This document shows positions 7,061 to 14,824 of a stretch of 37,284 bases of DNA, piece by piece; the first letter of the stretch is position 1, and each line of letters begins with the position of its first letter. A model generated the notes under the pieces. That model did no database searches and was not told the origin of the DNA. It saw only the letters and a list, made by a program, of their open reading frames with translations. The stretch is from an uncultured Mailhella sp. (GTDB lineage Bacteria; Desulfobacterota; Desulfovibrionia; Desulfovibrionales; Desulfovibrionaceae): NCBI RefSeq assembly GCF_947631555.1, contig NZ_CANRLT010000018.1:1-37284 (forward strand), in the 5' to 3' direction. Position numbers and translations under genes: made by a program.

Positions 7061-8226
7061 GACGTGTCCCTCCGTTCAGCGCCGGGGCGCCGGAGAAGCG
7101 CGAAACAGGATGCGGCGGCAAAGACAAGAGCGCCCCCCACGGAGGCCAGCAGCGGTGCCAGGAACAGACTGCCGGCCATCCAGTCCAGAAAGCGGTAGCC
7201 AGCCTCATAGCCCAGAGTTTGGATCGTGAACTCCGTGAGCCATGCGCCGTGGATAATGCGATAGCCCAGCAGAACGGCCAGCCCGGGCACAAAGGGCGGC
7301 CAGGTGAGCGGCATCATGAGCAGGGCGCAAAGCCTGTTCAGCCGCCGGCGGCCGATGGTGAAGAGCAGAAGCAGGGTTTGCAGCCCGGGAAGGGGGAGTG
7401 TGGAAAGGAAGAGGGACCAGGCCGTGGAAGCGGCAAGCTGACGCGGCGAGGCGGCGGCGCACAGGGTTCGGAAGGCATGTCCGGGACGGAGCAGGCTCAG
7501 TCCTTCCACTTCCAGAGCCTGCCTGCGGAAGGGAACGGGCATGAGGGCGCGCACGGTCAGGCGGGTATTCAACAGAGAAATGCGGATATTGTCCGCCACG
7601 GCCCTGAAGTGGGATACGCGCTCGCCGCGGGGCGGGTAGTAGACGCTCACCGGGATTTCCTTGATGGCAAAACCCGCCCATGCAGAACGGACGGCGATTT
7701 CCACTTCGAAGGAATAGCGTGTTTCCGAACAGCGCACCGCCTGAAGCAGCTGCAAGGGGTAGGCTCGGAAGCCGCTCTGCATGTCCGAGACGGGGACACC
7801 CGTTTGCAGGAACATCCAGAACCCTGAAAATTTGCGGCCAAACCGCGAACTTCCGGGAACGCCGGGCACATTGAAGTTTCTTGCGCCGATGATGAGGGCG
7901 CAGGGATCTTCCTCCACGGCGGCAAAGAAGGCCGGCAGGTCTTCGGCCTTGTGCTGGCCGTCGGCGTCCATGACGATGACGTGGGTATAGCCCAGTCTGC
8001 GCGCTTCTTCTGCTCCGCGCAGTATGGCAGCGCCCTTGCCCTGGTTCTGCGGCAAGGAGATCAGTGTCACGGGGAGGCCCTGCAGCGTGGCGGGGCCGCC
8101 ATCCGTGGAGCCGTCGTCCACCACGAGGACACTGTCCGTGAACTGCAGCGCCGAGGCGGTGACCTCCCGCAGGGTGCGTCCGTGATTATAGACGGGGATA
8201 AGCACACAACAGCGGACAGACGGCAT
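7039..8226 (-). CDS. GT2 glycosyltransferase with C-terminal DUF2062 membrane domain
   Basis: A 395-residue protein. Residues ~1-240 form a GT-A fold of family 2: CVLIPVYNHG at the start, VDDGSTDGG, and the DXD metal site in VMDADGQH near residue 89. Residues ~265-385 are hydrophobic with at least three membrane segments and match DUF2062, a domain often joined to such glycosyltransferases. It would move a sugar (nucleotide-sugar donor unknown) to a lipid or aryl polyene acceptor at the cytoplasmic face. The start MPSVRCCVL is preferred because it overlaps the thioesterase stop by 1 nt (TGATG). It partners with the acyltransferase directly downstream; together they correspond to the fused GT/AT protein of other APE clusters. 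Confidence 0.85.
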   Translation of the reverse strand: MPSVRCCVLIPVYNHGRTLREVTASALQFTDSVLVVDDGSTDGGPATLQGLPVTLISLPQNQGKGAAILRGAEEARRLGYTHVIVMDADGQHKAEDLPAFFAAVEEDPCALIIGARNFNVPGVPGSSRFGRKFSGFWMFLQTGVPVSDMQSGFRAYPLQLLQAVRCSETRYSFEVEIAVRSAWAGFAIKEIPVSVYYPPRGERVSHFRAVADNIRISLLNTRLTVRALMPVPFRRQALEVEGLSLLRPGHAFRTLCAAASPRQLAASTAWSLFLSTLPLPGLQTLLLLFTIGRRRLNRLCALLMMPLTWPPFVPGLAVLLGYRIIHGAWLTEFTIQTLGYEAGYRFLDWMAGSLFLAPLLASVGGALVFAAASCFALLRRPGAERRDTSCGPAKV

Positions 8227-8693
8227 CAGAAAAAGTCTCCGTGTTTCCACTTCAGGAGGAAACTGCGATAGAAGGCGGGTGGTTCCAGCAGGAGCTTTCC
8301 CTCAAGCGTCATGAAAAGCTGCGTGGTCTCCCCTTGCGTCATAACCTCACCCCCGGCATCGGTGATGGTATAGCGAAAGTCCAGGTGCGCGGCTTCGGAC
8401 CAGAGCAGGCTTGTATGAATGCGGTACGTCTGGTCGTGGCGCAGGGGCCGGATATAGTCCAGAGAGAAGGTTTTAACAGGCGTCACGCAGCCATGTTCGT
8501 AAAAGGCAAGATAGGAGATGCCGTAGCGCCGCCCCAGCTCTTCGCGGCCATCTTCCAGCCAGCTTGCGTAGCGGCCGTGCCACACGATACCCATGGGGTC
8601 GAGTTCTTCAAAGCGCACCCTGCGTTCGCTGACCGTTTCAAGCGGGAGGATGCCGTCGGGATTGAGCAGTCTCCGGGTATTGCGCACGGTCAC
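8226..8693 (-). CDS. 4-hydroxybenzoyl-CoA-type thioesterase (hot-dog)
   Basis: A 155-residue single hot-dog protein. RFEELDPMGIVWHGRYASWL contains the catalytic Asp and the DxxGxVxxxxY pattern of the 4HBT/YbgC thioesterases. In an APE pathway it would release a stalled or finished acyl chain from ACP or CoA. The start is a GTG that overlaps the TGA of the upstream dehydratase (GTGA). The open frame continues further upstream but only inside that gene. Stop and next start overlap by 1 nt. Confidence 0.85.
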   Translation of the reverse strand: MTVRNTRRLLNPDGILPLETVSERRVRFEELDPMGIVWHGRYASWLEDGREELGRRYGISYLAFYEHGCVTPVKTFSLDYIRPLRHDQTYRIHTSLLWSEAAHLDFRYTITDAGGEVMTQGETTQLFMTLEGKLLLEPPAFYRSFLLKWKHGDFF

Positions 8694-9088
8694 TCTCCGA
8701 AGCTGACAGGGGAAATCTGCATGGAAGAGGCGAGGTGGCTGCCTTCCTCGTCCAGAACGTGGATTTCGGCGAGGAGCCTGCCGGATGTGCCGGTGCGGAG
8801 GCACACGACAAGCGGCTGCCCGGGAAGTATGGGACGCATGTACTTGGCAGAGGCAACGTTCAGGGCATCCACAGAGCAGGAGGCTTCCTGTGAGCCGATG
8901 GCTTCCTGAAGAAGCAGCCGTACCATGGTCAGCTGGGTCATGGCCGGAAGCACGGGATGGCCGGGAAAATGGCCGGCAAAGCCCAGAAAGTCTTCCCCGA
9001 AAAAGAAACGCTTTTCCCAGTGACCGTCTTCTTTGCGTTCCGCCGGAAGGCCGGCGTTGTGCAGGGCTTCTTCAAGAGACAGAGTCAT
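8690..9088 (-). CDS. ApeI-like hot-dog dehydratase
   Basis: A 132-residue FabA/FabZ-related protein. The block FAGHFPGHPVLPAMTQL holds the conserved His and the PGHPVLP turn, but the Gly and the acidic catalytic residue of FabZ (PGVLMIEA) are replaced (AMTQLTM). APE dehydratases of the ApeI type work as a heterodimer with a second hot-dog protein (ApeP type), which would be the product of 12496-12915. It would dehydrate 3-hydroxyacyl-ACP to extend the conjugated polyene. Both ends overlap neighbouring genes by 4 bp. Confidence 0.82.
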   Translation of the reverse strand: MTLSLEEALHNAGLPAERKEDGHWEKRFFFGEDFLGFAGHFPGHPVLPAMTQLTMVRLLLQEAIGSQEASCSVDALNVASAKYMRPILPGQPLVVCLRTGTSGRLLAEIHVLDEEGSHLASSMQISPVSFGE

Positions 9089-9549
9089 TGAATATTCTCC
9101 AGAGCAAGGGACAGCTCTTTTTCCGCATCGTGATGGAAAAAGACGCCAAGTTTTTTTTGATACTCCCAGTTTGCCGGAAAATCAATACGGGAAGCGTCCT
9201 GTCCGCTGCGGATCGCCTTCAGACAGGGCAGAACGGCGGCAAGTTCGGCCCCTGTCTTCTTGAGAAGTGAGCCTGCAAAGGGTCTGCGGGAAAAGAGAAC
9301 CCGTACCTTTCCCGTGCCGGCGTCCAGGACGCCGCATCCGAGAAGTATCCCCTGCTGTGCCATAAGAACAATTTTCAGCGTTCCGTTTTCCCACTTCAGC
9401 GCGCCCTGAATAGGCAGTGCCGCGTCTGGGTGCAGAGCAGTTCCGGCAAAGGTAAGGAAGGAAAAGCCCGGATCGGCGGGCAGTGCCGCATTTCGCGAAC
9501 AGGAGAGCGGCAGAGCCAGAAGGAGAAGGAGCAGCCAGAATGTTTTCAT
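9085..9549 (-). CDS. DUF3261-like lipoprotein of the aryl polyene cluster
   Basis: A 154-residue lipoprotein: MKTFWLLLLLLALPLSCSR is a signal peptide with lipobox LPLSC (Cys at residue 17). The mature part is a probable small beta-rich domain, consistent with the DUF3261 lipoproteins of APE clusters, which are thought to act in outer-membrane delivery. That family assignment rests on context and overall look. The start ATG overlaps the exporter stop (ATGA), and the stop overlaps the dehydratase start (ATGA). Frames upstream of this start are shadows of the exporter gene. Confidence 0.72.
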   Translation of the reverse strand: MKTFWLLLLLLALPLSCSRNAALPADPGFSFLTFAGTALHPDAALPIQGALKWENGTLKIVLMAQQGILLGCGVLDAGTGKVRVLFSRRPFAGSLLKKTGAELAAVLPCLKAIRSGQDASRIDFPANWEYQKKLGVFFHHDAEKELSLALENIQ

Positions 9550-11891
9550 GCCTTTGGCCGGGAGTGAGGGTAAAGAAGCGGAATGAGCCAGAGCGCAGCC
9601 GCCAGCTCCGCCGTGAGACCGGAAAAGATGACACAGCCCATGGAGCGCAGTGCGGGGTGTTCGGAGAAGGCGAGCAGGCCCATACTCATGAACGCCGTGA
9701 GCGAGGAAAGTACGACGGCCCGGCGTGTGCCAAGGTCCTGGCCAAACTCCAGCGCGTGCGTCACCATGACGCCGTGGTCGAGGGCCAGCCCGACAACGAT
9801 GGGCAGTGCCGACAGGGAGGCCAGATTGAGTGGCAGCCCGGTAAGGCGGAGCGCGGCAAGAACCGCGGCAAGGCTCAAAAGCGGGGGTGTGCAGGCCGCG
9901 AGGACTCTGGCCGGGCGGCGCAGGAAAAGCACGAGCAGCATGAGCGCCAGCAGTGCCGCCGGCAAAAGCAGATTTCTTTCCTGGCGGAAGCACACGGAAA
10001 TATCCGTTTCCAGAAGCCGCGGCGAAAAGACGAAGGCGTGGGCGCGGTCTTCCTGGGGCAGGGCGGCGGCGAGTGCCGCTTCCGTGTTTTCCGCGGCTGT
10101 GGGAGCCGTGCAGGAAAGCAGCAGGCAGTGCGTCCGCCCCCGTTCGAACAGGGTCATCGCGAGTACATCCCGAAGTCCCAGTTCCTGCAGGATGGGGGAG
10201 TCGAGGTTCAGGGGGGAAACGCTTTGCTCAAGTGCCTCGAAGAAGGGACGGAAGGCGTCTTCCCTGAAGTGTTCAAGGCTCGCGGTCCTGGCAAGACGCG
10301 TTTGGAGCAGGGGGGCGTTTTGGCCCAGCCAGCGCTTCCAGCGTGCGCAGTTGTCCGCCGCTTCTTTTTCAGGAAGCAGAAAGTCCGAAGGGGTTCTCAC
10401 GTCCTGCCAGCCATTTTCGCGCAGTATGCCGGCACAGCGGTTTCCCATGCGCAGCACTTCTTCGCGAGAATTCGCGGAGAAGAGTACGTTCATGCCGGAA
10501 TCCAGCTTCCACAGGCTGCGCAGCGCCGCGGCATCGCGGGCAATGGTCTGCGCACCGGCACTGAGAGCCTGGGGAGAGAAGTCGGCGCGCATCCCTTCGA
10601 ACAGGAGAAAACAGACGCCAAGAAGCGCGGCGCATACCGCAAGGCCTCGTGCTAGGGCCGCCTGACGTCCTCCCTGCCGCACGATGGGCGCGGCCAGGCG
10701 TTCCGGCGTGGAAAAGCCGGGGAGGAAAGGCAGGATCAGGACGGCAAGAAGAAAGCCCGCCGTCAGCGAGGCGATGGAAAAGAAAGCCATCTGCCGTATG
10801 GCCGGAATCGAGGACAGAAGTAGAACGGCAAAGCCGGACAGGTTGAGCAGAAAACCCTGTGCGAGGGGCGGACAGACGTCTTCATAGGCGCGCTGCTTGT
10901 CCCTGGTGGAGCGCAGGGCGAAATGCATGTGTATGGCGTAGTCTTCCGCCAGTCCCATGAGCGCCATGCCAAAGCCCAGAACCAGCCCCGAGGCCGCGGG
11001 CCAGACGCAACCTGTTAAGGCGGCGGCAAGAAGCGTGGCCGCAACAGGCGTGAGGAAGATCCAGAAGGCACCCCGCGAGCGCACCAGGACAAGGTATGCG
11101 AAGCCAAGCCCCGCAAGGGAAAGGAGTGCAATGCGCCCTATGTCGTGTTCAATAGCTTCAGCGTTGGCGGCGGTATACCTTGGCCCGCCGGACAGACGCA
11201 GTGTCACGCCTTCCTTCAGCAGGTGCCTGGCCTCCTGGACTGCCTGGAGCATGATTCTTGCGCCGGAGGTGTCCAGGACGCCGCCTGTCGGACGAAAGAT
11301 CAGGAGGACATGCCTTCCGTCCTCGCTGACGGGACGGGAGAGAAAGGAGAGAGAGGAAGAAACGGGCAGGCGCGAGGTCAGAACGTCCCGAAAGCGAAGC
11401 GGGTCGCCCCGTATCCAGGGAATGGCGGCCACTCCACCCAGTTCCTGAAGTGTTTTTTTCGCCTCGTGCAGACGTTCCTGAAGGTGGGATTCCTCAAGAG
11501 CGGCGGTGAGCGCCGCTTCCGCCTCCGGGCTGAAAAACGAGGGCAGCAGGCGCAGCATTCTTTGGGGGGTCATGCCCGATAGCTGGAAGCGCACGGCACG
11601 GGCTGCTGTCCGGGGCATCTGTTTTTCCAGAACGTCCGCCGCGTTCATGGCCGCCTCGCTGGAGGGGGCTTCCACATCGACGAAGAGCAGACCGGAGAGG
11701 AGAGATTTCTCCAGCAGCTCGGCGGCCAGGCGCATGTTCGCATCGGTATCGGGCAGAAAGACGGCGCTGCTGCCGTTGAGTGAAAGTCTGGACAGGCACA
11801 GCGAGGCCAGAAGCAGCGCACAGGCAAAGAGCACCAGAACCGGCAGTCTTCCTTGTTTCAGAAGCAGATAGAGCCGGCAGAGAGCGTTCAT
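9546..11891 (-). CDS. MMPL/RND-family exporter of the aryl polyene cluster
   Basis: A 781-residue inner-membrane transporter with two similar halves. Each has one N-terminal membrane helix, a large periplasmic domain and about five more helices. The central helix of the first half carries GLAEDYAIHMH (near residue 317) and the second carries VVGLALDHGVMVTH; acidic residues at these places are proton-relay candidates in RND proteins. The cluster context suggests that it moves the polyene or its lipid conjugate out of the inner membrane to the LolA-like carrier. The start at the fourth residue of the longest frame is chosen because that ATG overlaps the LolA-like stop (ATGA). Confidence 0.88.
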   Translation of the reverse strand: MNALCRLYLLLKQGRLPVLVLFACALLLASLCLSRLSLNGSSAVFLPDTDANMRLAAELLEKSLLSGLLFVDVEAPSSEAAMNAADVLEKQMPRTAARAVRFQLSGMTPQRMLRLLPSFFSPEAEAALTAALEESHLQERLHEAKKTLQELGGVAAIPWIRGDPLRFRDVLTSRLPVSSSLSFLSRPVSEDGRHVLLIFRPTGGVLDTSGARIMLQAVQEARHLLKEGVTLRLSGGPRYTAANAEAIEHDIGRIALLSLAGLGFAYLVLVRSRGAFWIFLTPVAATLLAAALTGCVWPAASGLVLGFGMALMGLAEDYAIHMHFALRSTRDKQRAYEDVCPPLAQGFLLNLSGFAVLLLSSIPAIRQMAFFSIASLTAGFLLAVLILPFLPGFSTPERLAAPIVRQGGRQAALARGLAVCAALLGVCFLLFEGMRADFSPQALSAGAQTIARDAAALRSLWKLDSGMNVLFSANSREEVLRMGNRCAGILRENGWQDVRTPSDFLLPEKEAADNCARWKRWLGQNAPLLQTRLARTASLEHFREDAFRPFFEALEQSVSPLNLDSPILQELGLRDVLAMTLFERGRTHCLLLSCTAPTAAENTEAALAAALPQEDRAHAFVFSPRLLETDISVCFRQERNLLLPAALLALMLLVLFLRRPARVLAACTPPLLSLAAVLAALRLTGLPLNLASLSALPIVVGLALDHGVMVTHALEFGQDLGTRRAVVLSSLTAFMSMGLLAFSEHPALRSMGCVIFSGLTAELAAALWLIPLLYPHSRPKA

Positions 11892-12493
11892 CGCCGGCAA
11901 TCTTCCGAAAGAGCGCTGTTCTGGCTCTGGACGTTGAAGCGAAGGGTGGTGACTTCCTGCTCCTGGCCGGAAAACTTGAGTTCGGCAATGCGGGCAAGGT
12001 CGGGCGAAAACGTGAGCTCTATGGCTGCGAAAAGCTCGCTTTTTTCCCGGGGGATAAAACGCAGGCTCAGGGGTGTAGCGCCAGGCTCAATGTGGTAGCG
12101 TTTTTTGAGCTGCTGTGGATCGAAGGCTGTCCACTGCAGGAGCTGTTCCGTCATGCCGTTCAGAAATTGACGTTCCGAGGCCGAGGCCGGTCTGGAGGTC
12201 TGCCCCGTCCAGAGTTCGACGGTTCCGTCACGCCAGCGGAAGCCTGAACGTTCCGGACTTCTGTATTCCCAGAAGATGAACTTCTGCCCCTCCGTGAGCG
12301 AGAAGCAGAGCTTGCCGGAGGATTCGAGTGGAACGTCCATGAAGGCAAATTCGGCGCGCTGCTGGAAGGTCGCTTCCAAAGCGAAGGTTCTGGCCAGTCC
12401 CGAAGATGCTTTTTCAAGCAGCAAGTCCGTGTTTTCTGCGGCAAAGGCCGAAGCGCAGACGAAGGAGAGAACGAGACAGGCCAGAAGCCGCAT
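11888..12493 (-). CDS. LolA-like outer-membrane lipoprotein carrier protein
   Basis: A 201-residue periplasmic protein with a cleavable signal peptide (cut probably after ASAFA at residue ~18). The body has alternating hydrophobic beta strands and short helices like LolA: LARTFALEATFQQR, then GKLCFSLTEGQKFIFWEY, which parallels the 'fF.QP' strand of LolA. In APE clusters a dedicated LolA-like protein is paired with the MMPL exporter and probably carries the hydrophobic product across the periplasm. It is separate from the housekeeping LolA, which is not in this window. It starts 2 bp after the stop of the ApeP-like gene and overlaps the exporter by 4 bp. Confidence 0.83.
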   Translation of the reverse strand: MRLLACLVLSFVCASAFAAENTDLLLEKASSGLARTFALEATFQQRAEFAFMDVPLESSGKLCFSLTEGQKFIFWEYRSPERSGFRWRDGTVELWTGQTSRPASASERQFLNGMTEQLLQWTAFDPQQLKKRYHIEPGATPLSLRFIPREKSELFAAIELTFSPDLARIAELKFSGQEQEVTTLRFNVQSQNSALSEDCRR

Positions 12494-12495
12494 GG

Positions 12496-12915
12496 CTAAC
12501 CCTCGGGAATATAGAGTTTGAGCTGCGCGCCGGCGATTTCTTCGCCGTTTCGCAGCACGTTCCCTTCTATGGCCCAGATGGAGCCGACGCGCATGAGCAT
12601 CCGGCAGCGCGCGTCAAGGCGTTCGCCGGCACAGACGCTTTTCTTTACGGCAAAGCTGCGGATGGCGGCGAGGTATCCCCAGGAGTGGCCTGGGTCAGGC
12701 TCCGACTTGCCCGATTTGCAGCACATGCCGGCGGCAAAGCATTGAGCCATGACTTCCAGCAGGGCTTCCGGGCAGAGCTTTCCAGCCTTCACATAGGGAG
12801 ACTCCTGCGGAATGGTCACATGCGAGGCAAAAGTCAGATCTTCCACCGTGTCCAGCGCGTCTATCATGCGGATGGGCGGGACGTGCGGAAGCAGGAGCGG
12901 GTAGCGTTCTTCCAT
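12496..12915 (-). CDS. ApeP-like hot-dog dehydratase
   Basis: A 139-residue protein beginning EERYPLLLPHVPPIRMID, the usual opening of ApeP/FabZ-related APE dehydratases ('PH.PP..L.D'). The motif PEALLEVMAQCFAAG supplies the hot-dog central helix with Glu. It probably forms the active heterodimer with the ApeI-like protein (8690-9088), which lacks an acidic residue in its own helix; the Glu here could complete the active site. The start at MEERYP has GAGGGGATCC upstream. A longer reading frame would add an improbable Arg/Pro-rich leader. It lies 11 bp after the preceding lipoprotein gene. Confidence 0.83.
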   Translation of the reverse strand: MEERYPLLLPHVPPIRMIDALDTVEDLTFASHVTIPQESPYVKAGKLCPEALLEVMAQCFAAGMCCKSGKSEPDPGHSWGYLAAIRSFAVKKSVCAGERLDARCRMLMRVGSIWAIEGNVLRNGEEIAGAQLKLYIPEG

Positions 12916-12926
12916 GCCGGATCCCC

Positions 12927-13334
12927 TCACTTGATCTGGGAGACTTCCAGATCGAGGTAGCCGCGGATGCAATCGGCGAGGCTCTGCACCCAGGCGTTGT
13001 ACTGGTGGTGGATCTTCGGCGTCTTGTCCGCGGAATAGCTCATGTTGCGGCTCGCAACATAGCCGATGGTTATGCCCTGAGTGTCGTGATGGATGCTGAC
13101 ATCGACGAAGTGCTTGTTCTTCCAGTTAAGTGCGGCGTGGACTGAGGAATCTGTTTTTTCACGGATCGTCCAGCCCTCATACGCGCAGGCCTGAACAATG
13201 GCCTCCTGAACTTTTTGCTGGGAAAGCTCGGCGTACTGCCCGCCGAGGTCGATGGAGGGAGTCTGGAGTTGCCGCGTACACGCCGTGCAGAGCAGAAAGA
13301 CAAGGATGGCAAAGAACGCTGCTGTGCGGGACAT
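12927..13334 (-). CDS. small lipoprotein, paralogue A
   Basis: A 135-residue protein with a lipoprotein signal (lipobox LCTAC, Cys19). The mature part contains AIVQACAYEGWTIREKTDSSVHAAL and a later IGYVASRNMSYSADK...HHQYNAWVQSLADCI, a small alpha/beta fold. The next gene upstream (13348-13761) has the same pattern in the same order (AIIQACAMRGWDV, INYVSSSNLEYKAGK, HRGYNRWVNTL), so the two are tandem paralogues. Function is unknown. The place inside an APE operon suggests a role in envelope delivery. GGAG lies upstream of the ATG. Confidence 0.75.
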   Translation of the reverse strand: MSRTAAFFAILVFLLCTACTRQLQTPSIDLGGQYAELSQQKVQEAIVQACAYEGWTIREKTDSSVHAALNWKNKHFVDVSIHHDTQGITIGYVASRNMSYSADKTPKIHHQYNAWVQSLADCIRGYLDLEVSQIK

Positions 13335-13347
13335 GATGTTTCTCCGT

Positions 13348-13761
13348 TTAGTGTTTGCTGAATTTTTTGGCCATCAGGCAGCTGTGAATATCGTGCAGGA
13401 GCGTGTTCACCCAGCGGTTATAGCCACGGTGAATGGTCGGAGCGGCGCCGTCCTTGCCGGCCTTGTACTCCAGGTTGGAACTGGACACATAGTTAATGGT
13501 GACGGAGGAGGATGAGTAGTTAATGTCCACCTCGGCACGGTGAGAGCGCGGGGCGATGGAGGCATAGACATGGGAATCGCTGGTTTTCGTGACATCCCAG
13601 CCACGCATGGCGCAGGCCTGGATAATGGCCTCGCGCACATCTGCGCGGGTGGCCGCAGGAAATTCGGCCGAGAAATCTTCGGTCGGCGTAAGCAGGGGTT
13701 TGCTGCAGCCGAGGAACAGGCAGGCAAGGCAGAGAAGAACGGCAACGGCAGAGTGTTTCAT
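13348..13761 (-). CDS. small lipoprotein, paralogue B
   Basis: A 137-residue lipoprotein with signal MKHSAVAVLLCLACLFLGC and lipid attachment probably at Cys19. Its mature domain is alignable along its whole length with the product of the next gene (12927-13334): shared IxQACAxxGW, a short charged turn, IxYVxSxNxxY and a C-terminal YNxWVxxL helix. Divergence is large, so the duplication is old. AAGGAG precedes the start, and the gap to its paralogue is 13 bp. No known family was recognised. Confidence 0.75.
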   Translation of the reverse strand: MKHSAVAVLLCLACLFLGCSKPLLTPTEDFSAEFPAATRADVREAIIQACAMRGWDVTKTSDSHVYASIAPRSHRAEVDINYSSSSVTINYVSSSNLEYKAGKDGAAPTIHRGYNRWVNTLLHDIHSCLMAKKFSKH

Positions 13762-13779
13762 GGTAGTCTCCTTTTTTCG

Positions 13780-14553
13780 TTATTGAACGTGTCTCGCGGC
13801 GTAGGCGGTGAGGCTGTCCACATACAAGGCGCGGACATGCTTGAGCAATGCCCGGTGCGGAACGGGAGCCTTTCTGAAGTCGTCATACGCGGAGGGCATG
13901 ATGGCGGGAAGCATTTCTATCTCTATCACGCCGGGGGTCATACGGAAGGTGCCCGGTTTTATCCGTGAACCGCTGTTCTTGATGACCATGGGAACGATGG
14001 GCAGGTTTTCCGCCAGAGCCAGGCGAAAGGCTCCGGCGTGGAACATGCCCAGTTCCCCCGTGCGTGAGCGCCGCCCTTCGGGATAGAAAACGAGAGCGGC
14101 GCCTTCTTCCATGTGTTCGCGGCACAGTGCAGTGATTTCTTCCAGACTGCGTCCCTCCGCCTCGATGTAGCCTGCGGTGCGCATGACCGGAGTGAACGGG
14201 AGCAGCAGTCGGAACGGCCAGGATTTCGTTATGGGACAGACCTGTTTCAGGTTCTGGAAGCCGAGAAGGTAGAGATCCAGAATGGACTGATGGTTCGCCG
14301 TGATGATGCAGGGCGTTTTCCCCACGGCCTCGTCGGGATGGACGCTGACCACGCGCAGAAAGGGCCGGAGCAGCGTCAGGGAACTGCGCCCGTAGATCCA
14401 GCCCGCAAGTCTGGCCCAGCTGCGTATCCTGCGAAGCCCGGTGAGTTTGTGCAGAAGGAAAAGGAGCCAGCCGAAGGGAGCGAGCAGGCAGGACCAGACC
14501 AGCAGGACGGAGAAAAAGGCGAGGCTGGTGAGCGTTTTTTTAATCTCAGGCAT
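13780..14553 (-). CDS. PlsC-type 1-acyl-glycerol-3-phosphate acyltransferase
   Basis: A 257-residue membrane-bound acyltransferase. An N-terminal hydrophobic hairpin (about residues 10-35) is followed by the catalytic HX4D motif in ANHQSILDLYLLG and by the substrate block VFYPEGRRSR (FPEGTRS variant). The C-terminal domain contains IVPMVIKNSG. It would transfer an acyl group, in this operon perhaps from ACP, to a lipid-like acceptor forming the polyene anchor. The start at MPEIKKTL is chosen because it overlaps the ACP stop by 8 bp. A housekeeping PlsC cannot be excluded, but the overlap ties it to the cluster. Confidence 0.87.
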   Translation of the reverse strand: MPEIKKTLTSLAFFSVLLVWSCLLAPFGWLLFLLHKLTGLRRIRSWARLAGWIYGRSSLTLLRPFLRVVSVHPDEAVGKTPCIITANHQSILDLYLLGFQNLKQVCPITKSWPFRLLLPFTPVMRTAGYIEAEGRSLEEITALCREHMEEGAALVFYPEGRRSRTGELGMFHAGAFRLALAENLPIVPMVIKNSGSRIKPGTFRMTPGVIEIEMLPAIMPSAYDDFRKAPVPHRALLKHVRALYVDSLTAYAARHVQ

Positions 14554-14800
14554 GGAGATCCTGCAGTTTGCTGATGAAGTCATAGAGTTCGCCAAGGGTA
14601 GTGATGTTCGCAACAGCGCTTCTGTCTTGCAGCTTGAAGTTGAAAGCCTGTTCGAGAACGATGATCATGTCGACAATGTCAAGACTGTCCAGTCCAAGAT
14701 CGTTTTTGATGTGAGCCTCGGGGAGAAGTTTTTCAGGGGCTACCTCGAATTCTTCGGCAAAGGCTGTATTGACAGTATGGACAATGGTTTCATAGGTCAT
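14546..14800 (-). CDS. acyl carrier protein 1 of the aryl polyene cluster
   Basis: An 84-residue discrete ACP with the phosphopantetheine Ser in LGLDSLDIVDMI. The acidic N-terminal helix and helix II are typical. An AGGAG 7 nt before the ATG gives a strong start, and it lies 24 bp after the ketosynthase stop. It is only moderately similar to the second ACP of the operon (5905-6177). In studied APE systems one ACP carries the starter and another the growing chain; which is which is not visible here. Confidence 0.93.
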   Translation of the reverse strand: MTYETIVHTVNTAFAEEFEVAPEKLLPEAHIKNDLGLDSLDIVDMIIVLEQAFNFKLQDRSAVANITTLGELYDFISKLQDLHA

Positions 14801-14824
14801 GGACAGACTCCTGATGATCGGGGG

